A program made the position numbers and the translations under genes. A DNA stretch of 64,000 bases. Source: Bacteroidaceae bacterium (GTDB taxonomy: Bacteria; Bacteroidota; Bacteroidia; Bacteroidales; Bacteroidaceae). The DNA lies in the NCBI GenBank assembly GCA_016280445.1, contig JAEEGS010000041.1:1-64000 (forward strand). The letters run 5' to 3'. Of the stretch, positions 20,917-29,357 are shown piece by piece; positions within the stretch are counted from its first letter, which is position 1; every line of letters begins with the position of its first letter. Below the pieces are notes generated by a model. The model had not been told where the DNA came from and ran no database searches. It saw nothing but the letters and a program-made list of their open reading frames with translations.

Positions 20917-22794
20917 ATGAATATCAATAATATAAAATGGCTCACAGGTTCACTGATGACAGCAGCGCTTGCTGCTGGCATCAGCGCCTGCACGGATGAT
21001 CATTTCGACATCTCATCCGCTGCAGCAGGCAAGCAAACGGTCTGGCAAAACATCCAGTCAAACAGTGAAAAACTGAGTGAGTTTGCCGACATCCTGCAAA
21101 GTGTTTACTACTCGCAGACTGAGGAGAAGGCCACTCCTGAAACATATGCCGACCTGCTCAATGGTGACCAAACATTCACAGTGTGGGCACCTGTCAACGG
21201 TTCTTTCAACTACTCTTACTATAAGGGCTTGATTGAAACTGGCATCCGTGATAGTATCTACAAGGTGGAAAAAGAATTGATTCGCAACAACATGAACCGT
21301 TACAGCACTGCAGTCAACGGTACAGACACGGCTGTTATCAAACTCTACAACAGCAAGGGTGCCACAATCAATTTTGACAAATTTACCATCAAAGGTGTGA
21401 ACATCCAGCAAGCCAACATTGGTGCAAAGAACGGTGTGCTTCACATCTTGGAAAATCCTGTGCCTTATCAGCCCAATCTCTATGAGTACCTTGGGACGCG
21501 ACGTGACCTCGACTCCATCAACACCTTCATCAAGAGTTTCCAAACGACGGAGTTCAATGAGTATGCATCAACCCTTGGCCCTACGGTCAACGGAAAAATT
21601 ACATGGGTGGATTCCATCACTTCCATCTCCAATGATTACACCACCTACTACATGCGTGCACGTCTCAATGCCGACGACTCTTTGTATGCGATGGTCATAC
21701 CTACGAATACTGCATGGACAGAGACCCTGGCAAAAACCAAAAAATATTTCAAGTTTAAGGAGGTTTACGAGCAGGACGTCAACACACAGACAGAAGCCGG
21801 AGTCGACACCCTCATCAAGGGAAAGAAGACTACTTTCACTCAAGCAGAACTGGATTCTCTGCTTAACCACTATGCAAAGAATGCCATCTGCGAGAACCTT
21901 GCATTCAACGCCAAATGGCAGTATGAGCAGATTCCTATCGCTACCATTGCTGACATTCAGGCTGTAGATGAACGTCAGGACTCCCTCCTTTCAACAGCAG
22001 GCACCAAGTTCAAGAAAACTGGCACACTCAACTTAACTAACGGCACAAGCGTTGTTGAAGTTGACAACTATGCCCAAATGTTTGGTAATGCCGATCCTGT
22101 GAAAGTGAGCAACGGTTATGCATACGTGACAGACCAGTTTAACTATCCATTCCATACGTATGCACCTATCATCGATGAGAACGGTATCACAGCCTATGAG
22201 TCAAAAGATAACGCTTGTGACCCTGTTTCTGGTAACAAAATCTATCAGGAGCCCACAGTCATCATCGACGATGAAACCATAGAGTGCGACTCTACCTTCA
22301 GATATTCATTCTTGAGAATGCAACCTAAGGGTAATGTGCATCCTGGTGCTTTCTTCAAATTATTCAATGTGCTTTCATGCAAGTATGACATTTACGTGGT
22401 CATCAATTATAACACGGACTACGATTTGCGCAACAAGTTCTACGTGTATATCTCTTATGACAAAGAAGATACGCGCGAAAACAACATCCGTCTTACGAAC
22501 CCAGACCCAGAGGCGATTGATGCCAGCGGTGAATCCCTTCTCGGGACGAATTTTTTCGTCAACAGAGGTATGCACTACAACCAAAAGGGAGAAGTGGACT
22601 ACACGGACACCCTTCTCGTTGCTAAGGACTTCGAGTTCCCTGTATGTTACTACGGAATCTCCAACAACGCCTACCCTGTCATAAACATTAAAAGTTATTT
22701 TAAATCTAGCGAACGTTCATTGTACTGCCGAGAGATTTGGGTCAACTCCATTATCTTGAAGCCGAAAGAGTGGACTGCAAGTGAAGAAGAATAG
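20917..22794 (+). CDS. Fasciclin (FAS1) domain lipoprotein, 625 residues
   Basis: The start at 20917 (MNINNIKWL) gives a signal peptide with lipobox GISAC followed by TDDHFD; a TTG at 20893 is unlikely because it overlaps the preceding stop. A FAS1 domain (about 30-170) has SEFADILQSV, TFTVWAPVNGSF and the ending NGVLHILENPV. A second, more divergent unit follows (about 175-400). The C-terminal 200 residues are β-rich (YSFLRMQPKGNVHPGAFFKL) and probably a binding module. Only 17 bp separate it from the previous FAS1 gene, so the two may be duplicates that have diverged. Confidence 0.78.
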   Translation: MNINNIKWLTGSLMTAALAAGISACTDDHFDISSAAAGKQTVWQNIQSNSEKLSEFADILQSVYYSQTEEKATPETYADLLNGDQTFTVWAPVNGSFNYSYYKGLIETGIRDSIYKVEKELIRNNMNRYSTAVNGTDTAVIKLYNSKGATINFDKFTIKGVNIQQANIGAKNGVLHILENPVPYQPNLYEYLGTRRDLDSINTFIKSFQTTEFNEYASTLGPTVNGKITWVDSITSISNDYTTYYMRARLNADDSLYAMVIPTNTAWTETLAKTKKYFKFKEVYEQDVNTQTEAGVDTLIKGKKTTFTQAELDSLLNHYAKNAICENLAFNAKWQYEQIPIATIADIQAVDERQDSLLSTAGTKFKKTGTLNLTNGTSVVEVDNYAQMFGNADPVKVSNGYAYVTDQFNYPFHTYAPIIDENGITAYESKDNACDPVSGNKIYQEPTVIIDDETIECDSTFRYSFLRMQPKGNVHPGAFFKLFNVLSCKYDIYVVINYNTDYDLRNKFYVYISYDKEDTRENNIRLTNPDPEAIDASGESLLGTNFFVNRGMHYNQKGEVDYTDTLLVAKDFEFPVCYYGISNNAYPVINIKSYFKSSERSLYCREIWVNSIILKPKEWTASEEE

Positions 22795-22817
22795 TATAAC
22801 TCCTAAATAACAAGAAC

Positions 22818-25800
22818 ATGAAAAATCAGAATATTCACAAAGGCTTTTTTCGCCTCGGTATGGGTCTCATGATGTTATCAGGAGCGACTACCCTATTTGC
22901 GCAAGAAGCAGAAGAATCAACACCACAGCAGCCAGCCAAGACAAGAACCGTCATCACCGCTCCTCAATATGAGATGAAGGAAGTGAGCGGTTATGTGTAC
23001 GACGCTGCCACCAAGGCACCTATAGATGGTGCCAAGGTACAGGCATACGGCAACGGCAGATACTCTGTCATGACTGGCGAAGACGGAAAATACACTCTCA
23101 AAGTGCCTGTGTTTGTCAACTCACTCTACATAACAGTGCTTGAGTACAATGATGTACAGGTGAGTTTCGATGGTGCCACGGCTCCATCCGTAGGACTCTA
23201 CAGCAGCAAGTTCAACACGGTCTATTCACCCAAGACCAGCATCACTGCCAGTGCTGTGGCCAACGTGAACAACACTTCCGCCATCATTATAGATGAAGAG
23301 ATTGACAATAAACTGTCTGGCGACGTTCACACCATTAACCGTTCTGGCTTGCGTGGACAAGGTGCAGCCATGTTCATTCGAGGACTCAACTCGCTGAACA
23401 TCAATGCACAGCCACTTATCGTGCTCGATGGAATGTTGATGGATCCACAACTTGACCGCACCAGCATACACGAAGGTTTCTTCAACAACATCCTTGCTGG
23501 TATCGATCCTGAAGATATCGAGACCGTGGAAGTGATGAAAAACGCTACTTCACTCTATGGTGCCCGTGGCGGCAACGGTGTGGTCATCATCAACACCAAG
23601 CGTGGTCACTCTATGGCAACCAAAATCAATGTGAGTGTCAACGCAGGCTTTGAACCTAAGCCATCGCTCACACCCATGATGAATGCCAGCCAGTACCGTT
23701 CTTACCTCAGTGACCTGATGGGTACAACCACCTACGGCTCTGAGTACAACACGGCTAACACTGCGATACCATTCCTGAACAGCAACCCGAACTATTATTG
23801 GTATCCAATGTACCACAACGAGACAGACTGGTCAAGCGGCCTGTATCGTACAGCAGCCACCCAGAACTATAAGGTGAATGTACAAGGTGGTGATGATGTG
23901 GCCATGTACAACCTTGCTCTTGGTTACACAAACTCTCAATCCACCGCTAAGAGCAACGGTTTTGATCGTCTGAACATTCGTTTCAACACCGACATCAAAC
24001 TGATCAAGAATCTGTCCACTCAACTTGACCTCGCCTATTCGAAGATAACGAACAATCTCCGAGACAACGGCTGGGCAGAGTCTTACACCACCAACACCAT
24101 TTCTTCTCCTAATGTACTGGGCTATACCCAAGCACCATTCCTCTCAAAGTATGGTTACTACACCGGTGACGATGGAAAACTGCATTTGTCTTCTGTGTAT
24201 GCTGGTAAGTATATTAGTGATGACAACTATCCATTCAACTTCGCTTCCGCTTATGGAACGAATGTGGCACAGGCCAACCCCTATTGGATTCTCCAGAATG
24301 GTCAAGGCGAGAACAAGAACCGACAAGAGGTGACCCAATTCAACCTCAACATCATGCCTAAGTGGGAAATCAACAAGCATTTGAACATCACCAACCGCTT
24401 TGCTTATCAGTTGAACCGTTCCAATGAGAAATACTACCTCCCAGAGGCCGGTATCCCTTCCTTCAACTATGAAGGCTACGGTGATGTCACTTCGGGGGTA
24501 AGATCTCTCTTCTCGAAAGAGACCTCTGTCTATGAGGACTTCCGCATCAACTGGACAAACAACTACAAAGGCATCCATGACCTGACGGTGTTCGGTGGTC
24601 TCCGCTTCACAAGCAACAGGTTCTCAGACTCCTACATGCGTTCTTACAATACCGGTAATGACAAAATGCCTAACATGACCCCCACTTTCCGCTCTGTGGA
24701 AGGTAGCCAGGATGCATGGAACAATTTGGCGTACTATGCACATGGACGTTGGGCTGTGAAGAACACTTACATTCTGGAAGGAACATTCTCCGCTGAAACT
24801 TCTTCACGTTTTGGCAAGAAAACAAAGGAAGGTGTGAAAGTGTTTGGTGTCAAATGGGGTCTCTTTCCAAGCCTCCAAGCAGGTTGGGTCCTGACCAATG
24901 AAAAGTGGTTGGCCAACGTGAAGGGTCTCGATTATCTGAAAATGACAGTGGGTTACGACGAGTCTGGTAATGACAACATTGACTATGCAGCAGCCCGCAC
25001 ATACTTCAAATCCTACACGTTCTTGAAAAACGCCACAGCGCTCCAACTGACCAACGTGGAGAACCCCTCCATCCAATGGGAAACCACCCGTCGCTGGAAT
25101 TTAGGCCTCAACGGCTCTTTCTTCAACAATCGTGTTCAGGCTGGCATTGACCTCTACACGTCCAAGACCAGCAACTTGATTACTTACAAGAGCATCAACT
25201 ATCTCTCAGGTCTCTCTGGCTATCTGTGCAACGGTGGCTCACTCACCAACAAGGGTATTGATGCAAGAGCCAACATCATCCTTATCAACTCAAAAGACTT
25301 CAAATGGCAGATTGGTGCTACACTCGGACACTACAAGAATAAAATCAAGTCGCTGCCAGAGGGTGACTACACCCAGAATATCTATGGCGCCGAGGTTCTC
25401 ACTTCTGTAGGCCATGCGGCAGGTGTCTTCTACGGCTACAAGACAGCTGGTGTCTTCTCCACTGATGCAGCCGCTTCAACAGCACACACCAGCATTGACG
25501 AGCAGGGTCAGCCACACAGCGACTATCTGAAGTACCCCACTGGCATCACCAAGAATCCATATCGAAACTTCTCTGCCGGTGACATTCATTTCGTTGATCT
25601 CTACAAAGATGGTATCATCGACGAAAAGGACAAGACCATCATCGGTGACCCGAACCCAGACATCTACGGAACGATTTACACGAACTTCGCATACAAGCGC
25701 TGGAGTCTTGACATCAACTTCAAGTATTCTGTTGGCAACGACATCTACAACTACCAACGTTCACAGCTGGAGTCTCTGAGTTCCTTCTACAACCAGACCA

Positions 25801-26153
25801 CCGCAGCTGTCAATCGTTGGACCTACGATGGAGACAACGCACTTCTGCCACGCGCCATGTCGCCCGAATCAGAAAGTTGGGTGAACAACGAACGCTTCTC
25901 CGACCGCTGGATTGAAAATGGCTCATACTTCAAACTGAAGAAGATTCGCCTCTCATACGAGTTGCCTCTCAATGCATCTTGGATTCAGGGTCTCACCATC
26001 TGGGGCGAAGCCAACAACCTTGTGACACTGACCAAATACACAGGTAAAGATCCTGAGTTCTCCTGTGGCAACAGTGTCCTCTATCAAGGTATCGACGCAG
26101 GTTTGCTCCCCAGCAACAGAAGTTTCAATCTCGGTGTTAAAATCAACTTGTAG
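22818..26153 (+). CDS. SusC-like TonB-dependent outer membrane receptor 2
   Basis: A 1111-residue SusC/RagA-family protein. The signal peptide ends TTLFAQ; a short acidic linker and a carboxypeptidase-like regulatory domain (VSGYVYDAATKAPIDGAKVQ) follow. The plug shows LSGDVHTINRSGLRGQGAAM, PLIVLDGMLMD and GARGGNGVVIINTK, and the barrel ends in NRSFNLGVKINL. It differs clearly from receptor 1, with a longer linker and divergent plug, so the locus holds two distinct uptake channels. Its SusD partner follows after 62 bp. Confidence 0.94.
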   Translation: MKNQNIHKGFFRLGMGLMMLSGATTLFAQEAEESTPQQPAKTRTVITAPQYEMKEVSGYVYDAATKAPIDGAKVQAYGNGRYSVMTGEDGKYTLKVPVFVNSLYITVLEYNDVQVSFDGATAPSVGLYSSKFNTVYSPKTSITASAVANVNNTSAIIIDEEIDNKLSGDVHTINRSGLRGQGAAMFIRGLNSLNINAQPLIVLDGMLMDPQLDRTSIHEGFFNNILAGIDPEDIETVEVMKNATSLYGARGGNGVVIINTKRGHSMATKINVSVNAGFEPKPSLTPMMNASQYRSYLSDLMGTTTYGSEYNTANTAIPFLNSNPNYYWYPMYHNETDWSSGLYRTAATQNYKVNVQGGDDVAMYNLALGYTNSQSTAKSNGFDRLNIRFNTDIKLIKNLSTQLDLAYSKITNNLRDNGWAESYTTNTISSPNVLGYTQAPFLSKYGYYTGDDGKLHLSSVYAGKYISDDNYPFNFASAYGTNVAQANPYWILQNGQGENKNRQEVTQFNLNIMPKWEINKHLNITNRFAYQLNRSNEKYYLPEAGIPSFNYEGYGDVTSGVRSLFSKETSVYEDFRINWTNNYKGIHDLTVFGGLRFTSNRFSDSYMRSYNTGNDKMPNMTPTFRSVEGSQDAWNNLAYYAHGRWAVKNTYILEGTFSAETSSRFGKKTKEGVKVFGVKWGLFPSLQAGWVLTNEKWLANVKGLDYLKMTVGYDESGNDNIDYAAARTYFKSYTFLKNATALQLTNVENPSIQWETTRRWNLGLNGSFFNNRVQAGIDLYTSKTSNLITYKSINYLSGLSGYLCNGGSLTNKGIDARANIILINSKDFKWQIGATLGHYKNKIKSLPEGDYTQNIYGAEVLTSVGHAAGVFYGYKTAGVFSTDAAASTAHTSIDEQGQPHSDYLKYPTGITKNPYRNFSAGDIHFVDLYKDGIIDEKDKTIIGDPNPDIYGTIYTNFAYKRWSLDINFKYSVGNDIYNYQRSQLESLSSFYNQTTAAVNRWTYDGDNALLPRAMSPESESWVNNERFSDRWIENGSYFKLKKIRLSYELPLNASWIQGLTIWGEANNLVTLTKYTGKDPEFSCGNSVLYQGIDAGLLPSNRSFNLGVKINL

Positions 26154-26215
26154 CCCCACCCTCCTATGGGAGAGGCCATTCGGATAAAAACAACTTCTAT
26201 AAACATATTACTATC

Positions 26216-28438
26216 ATGATTACTTATCAAATAAAGAAATATATACTTCGCACGGCAGCGTTAGCCCTTCCTCTCTTGGGACTGGGGGGCTTTACCTCCT
26301 GCGAGGACATGATGACAGTAGACACGGGTGACAAGGCCTACCGCAATGCACAAGATACGCTCTACTCTTATCTCGGCATCATGCGTGCCATGCAGGACGT
26401 GGCAGAACGCCAAGTGATACTCGGTGAAATACGAGGCGATCTGGTGACTTCAACCGACTACACAACGGATACACTCCATGCCATCTCTAACTTTGACACG
26501 GAGAGTCCCTACTGGAAAGACCGCAGTGAGAATGACAATGAGAGTTGCTCCATGCTGCAAGTGAGTGACTACTATAACATCATCAACAACTGCAACTTTT
26601 ACATCCAGAACGCTGACACCAATGCAGTGAAGTCGAATATCAAGTTTATGATACCAGAGTATGCACAGGTGAAAGCCGTTCGTGCATGGGCTTACCTACA
26701 ACTTGTCAAGAACTACAAGGAAGTGCCATACATCACCAGACCTGTTAACAATCTCAGCGTCATCGAGAACTTTGACTATCAAGGAAATCTGGTTAACAAA
26801 GACAACCTCGTGGACAAGTTCATCGAAGACGGCCTTTCCAACTTCATTAACACGCCTTATCCTCAATATGGTTCAGCAGCATCTCCCAACGGCAAATGGG
26901 AAAACGGTTACACGACCATCGATGCCCGCATGATGATGATACCTATCCGCATCCTGCTTGCCGACAGTTACCTGCTCCGTGGTGCCTCAACCAGCGACTA
27001 TGAGAAGGCTGCACAGTATTACTATGATTATCTGAAGAATGAGACTGAGACAACCCCCTTGTACCTGCAATATTGCACTGCAGACAACATCTTGCGCTCC
27101 AACTCCATCGATTATTCAAGAATAAATAATTGGGGTTCGTGGGCTTCCGAATACTCTTATTCTACTTCCCAAAACGAAGTCATCTCGCTCATTCCAAGTT
27201 CTGCCAATGCAGGCTTCGGCAAGATGCTGACACGTGTAGCAGACATCTATGGCTACACCCCATCATCATCGCAGTCATCGCATGCTATCGATCAAAACGC
27301 CGACGACAACACCACAGGTTCTGACTCTGAATCTTCTGGTAACATTTCTGTCAGCAGAAACTACAAGCGTCAGTATGCTCCGTCAAATGCATTCCAGGAG
27401 GTGGCCAACAACCAAACTTATGTGGAATATACGGGTACGACATCCACAAATCCTCAAGCCCGTTACATTGAGAACTGTGATGCACGTTACGGAAGTTCTA
27501 TAGAAAACCTCACCTACGAAGGTGATGCCTACCCACTTTGCAGCAAGGCTGCTCGTGGCGCTGCTTTCTACTACTCTATTCCAATCTACAGAAAGACCCT
27601 CATCTGGCTCCGCTTAGCCGAGGCTATCAATCGTGCAGGTTATCCTGAATTTGCCTTTGCAATCCTGAAAGACGGTATCACCCAATACTCGCTCCCCACT
27701 TATGTCAATCGTTATATTCCAAGACATGACGATGAAGGACGTGTCATCTACTACAACAGAATCGAAGACAATTACCGTTATAAAGATACGGAAACAGGCA
27801 TCTTCTACGAGTTCGACGAAGAAGGTACATTGGTTGAAGTGGAAGGCATGACTGGTTCCAGTTACATGATAGTAAGGGACACGTTGTACAACGACTCCCT
27901 CAGTTACGGCACTTACGGAGCCATGTACTATGTCACCGACACTGTAAAACTGAACAAATTCAACACATTCCTCAATTTTAAGAACGACCATTGGGACAAC
28001 ATGTACGGACTCCATGCCAGAGGAGCAGGTCTGGGCAATTGGGCCTCTAATAATGGAACAACCATCACCAACATTGCGGGCTATCACGACTCCGTCTACT
28101 ATGACTACTCCAAGCTGCTCCTTGCTCAAGGTGTCAAATTAGAAAGTGCTTCAGAAGAAGACATCATCAATGCCGTGGAGAATCTCATCGTAGATGAATT
28201 GGCACTGGAGACTGCTTTTGAGGGCAACCGTTTCACAGACCTTGTCCGCATTGCCGAGCACAAGAACATGTCTGGCTACAATGGTACAGAATGGCTCGCC
28301 AACAAGATTGCAAACCGAGGCACAAAGACTGCCACTCCTACAAGTGCAGGTGTGGACGGCTTTGACCAATCCCTCTTCGACAAATTGAAAAACGTATCTG
28401 CATGGTACTTCCCATTGCCAAAGTGGAAGACCAAATAG
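26216..28438 (+). CDS. SusD/RagB-like nutrient-binding lipoprotein 2, long form
   Basis: A 740-residue SusD-family lipoprotein, longer than the usual 500-650. The lipobox is GFTSC followed by EDM. Family features are YYNIINNCNFYIQ, VKAVRAWAYLQLVKNYKEVPYIT, RKTLIWLRLAEAINRAGYPEFA, and near the C-terminus LETAFEGNRFTDLVRIAEHKN. Extra length comes from a Ser/Asp-rich segment (about 348-375) and an acidic, Tyr-rich insertion (about 505-590, including FYEFDEEGTLVEVEG). It partners receptor 2 and is the last gene of the operon, followed by a terminator. Confidence 0.92.
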   Translation: MITYQIKKYILRTAALALPLLGLGGFTSCEDMMTVDTGDKAYRNAQDTLYSYLGIMRAMQDVAERQVILGEIRGDLVTSTDYTTDTLHAISNFDTESPYWKDRSENDNESCSMLQVSDYYNIINNCNFYIQNADTNAVKSNIKFMIPEYAQVKAVRAWAYLQLVKNYKEVPYITRPVNNLSVIENFDYQGNLVNKDNLVDKFIEDGLSNFINTPYPQYGSAASPNGKWENGYTTIDARMMMIPIRILLADSYLLRGASTSDYEKAAQYYYDYLKNETETTPLYLQYCTADNILRSNSIDYSRINNWGSWASEYSYSTSQNEVISLIPSSANAGFGKMLTRVADIYGYTPSSSQSSHAIDQNADDNTTGSDSESSGNISVSRNYKRQYAPSNAFQEVANNQTYVEYTGTTSTNPQARYIENCDARYGSSIENLTYEGDAYPLCSKAARGAAFYYSIPIYRKTLIWLRLAEAINRAGYPEFAFAILKDGITQYSLPTYVNRYIPRHDDEGRVIYYNRIEDNYRYKDTETGIFYEFDEEGTLVEVEGMTGSSYMIVRDTLYNDSLSYGTYGAMYYVTDTVKLNKFNTFLNFKNDHWDNMYGLHARGAGLGNWASNNGTTITNIAGYHDSVYYDYSKLLLAQGVKLESASEEDIINAVENLIVDELALETAFEGNRFTDLVRIAEHKNMSGYNGTEWLANKIANRGTKTATPTSAGVDGFDQSLFDKLKNVSAWYFPLPKWKTK

Positions 28439-28463
28439 CGGAACACTACCCTATTTCTTACTC

Positions 28464-28497
28464 AAGCCCTGAAGACAAACGTCTTCGGGGCTTTTCT
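28464..28497 (+). terminator. Intrinsic terminator closing the SusCD/FAS1 operon
   Basis: AAGCCCTGAAGAC (28464-28476) pairs with GTCTTCGGGGCTT (28481-28493), with one G-U pair and a four-base AAAC loop, followed by a T-rich tract. It separates the seven-gene operon from deoD. Confidence 0.9.
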
Positions 28498-28567
28498 TTT
28501 ACATGGTCATCCATTCAGCACGTTTACTACAACAATCCACGCGGGTCATCACTTTTTACAGTTCTTT

Positions 28568-28599
28568 TTTGTTGTTTATAAAAAAAAGCCTTACCTTTG
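28568..28599 (+). promoter_or_regulatory. deoD promoter (-33 and -7 boxes)
   Basis: TTTG at 28568-28571 and TACCTTTG at 28592-28599 are separated by 20 bp, the usual Bacteroidetes spacing. Transcription would begin near 28605, which decides the start codon: the ATG at 28605 would be leaderless, while that at 28620 leaves a roughly 15-nt leader. Confidence 0.75.
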
Positions 28600-28619
28600 C
28601 CACGATGAAACAAGAACCT

Positions 28620-29336
28620 ATGGCAACACCCCACATCTCAGCGTCAACAGGCGCATTTGCAAAAACACTGCTAATGCCCGGCGACCCTCTTCGGGCAAAA
28701 TTCATTGCAGAAACTTTCCTGACCAACCCACAACTGGTCACATCGGTACGTAACATTCTGGGCTATACCGGCACCTACAAAGGTGTTCCCGTGTCTGTGA
28801 TGGCCAGTGGAATGGGTATGCCCAGCATTGGCATCTACTCATGGGAGTTGTTCAGTTTTTATGACGTGGAGAACATCATCCGCATCGGCTCCGCTGGCAG
28901 TTACCGCGACTGGCTCAACGTGATGGACGTGACATTGGCTGAAAGTGCCGTGAGCGAATCCTCTTTTGCTCGTGTACAAGGCGGAGAGACCTCCCACAGC
29001 TTGAAACCCAGCGAGACGCTGAATGCTGCCATTCAGAAGAAAGCAAAAGAGCTCGGTATCGTTTTGAAGATGAGTGTGGTACATTCCAGCGACGTATTCT
29101 ATTCCGACCCGTCGCAAGGCACCTGGCAGGACATTGCCGAACGGACAGGCAGCGACTGCGTGGAGATGGAGAGTTTCGCTCTCTTCCACAACGCCCACGT
29201 ACTGGGAAAGCAAGCCGCCTGCCTGCTCACCATCAGCGACTCGTTCGTCAACCATGTAGAACTCACCTCCGAGCAGCGGCAAAACTCCTTCACCGAAATG
29301 ATGCGACTGGCACTGGAAACAGCCATCGAACTGTAA
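28620..29336 (+). CDS. deoD: Purine nucleoside phosphorylase, DeoD type
   Basis: It cleaves purine (deoxy)nucleosides with phosphate to base and ribose 1-phosphate in the purine salvage pathway. The start at 28620 gives MATPHISASTG, the conserved N-terminus of DeoD (238 residues, matching the about 239 of E. coli). Motifs are LMPGDPLRAKFIAETF, GMGMPSIGIYSWEL, IIRIGSAGSY and SDCVEMESFALF, with the substrate-binding Glu pair, and LLTISDS near the C-terminus. In-frame upstream ATGs at 28503 and 28605 lie at or before the predicted transcription start. The next gene starts 21 bp later. Confidence 0.95.
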   Translation: MATPHISASTGAFAKTLLMPGDPLRAKFIAETFLTNPQLVTSVRNILGYTGTYKGVPVSVMASGMGMPSIGIYSWELFSFYDVENIIRIGSAGSYRDWLNVMDVTLAESAVSESSFARVQGGETSHSLKPSETLNAAIQKKAKELGIVLKMSVVHSSDVFYSDPSQGTWQDIAERTGSDCVEMESFALFHNAHVLGKQAACLLTISDSFVNHVELTSEQRQNSFTEMMRLALETAIEL

Positions 29337-29357
29337 GAAACTAAAAAGACTAATGAT

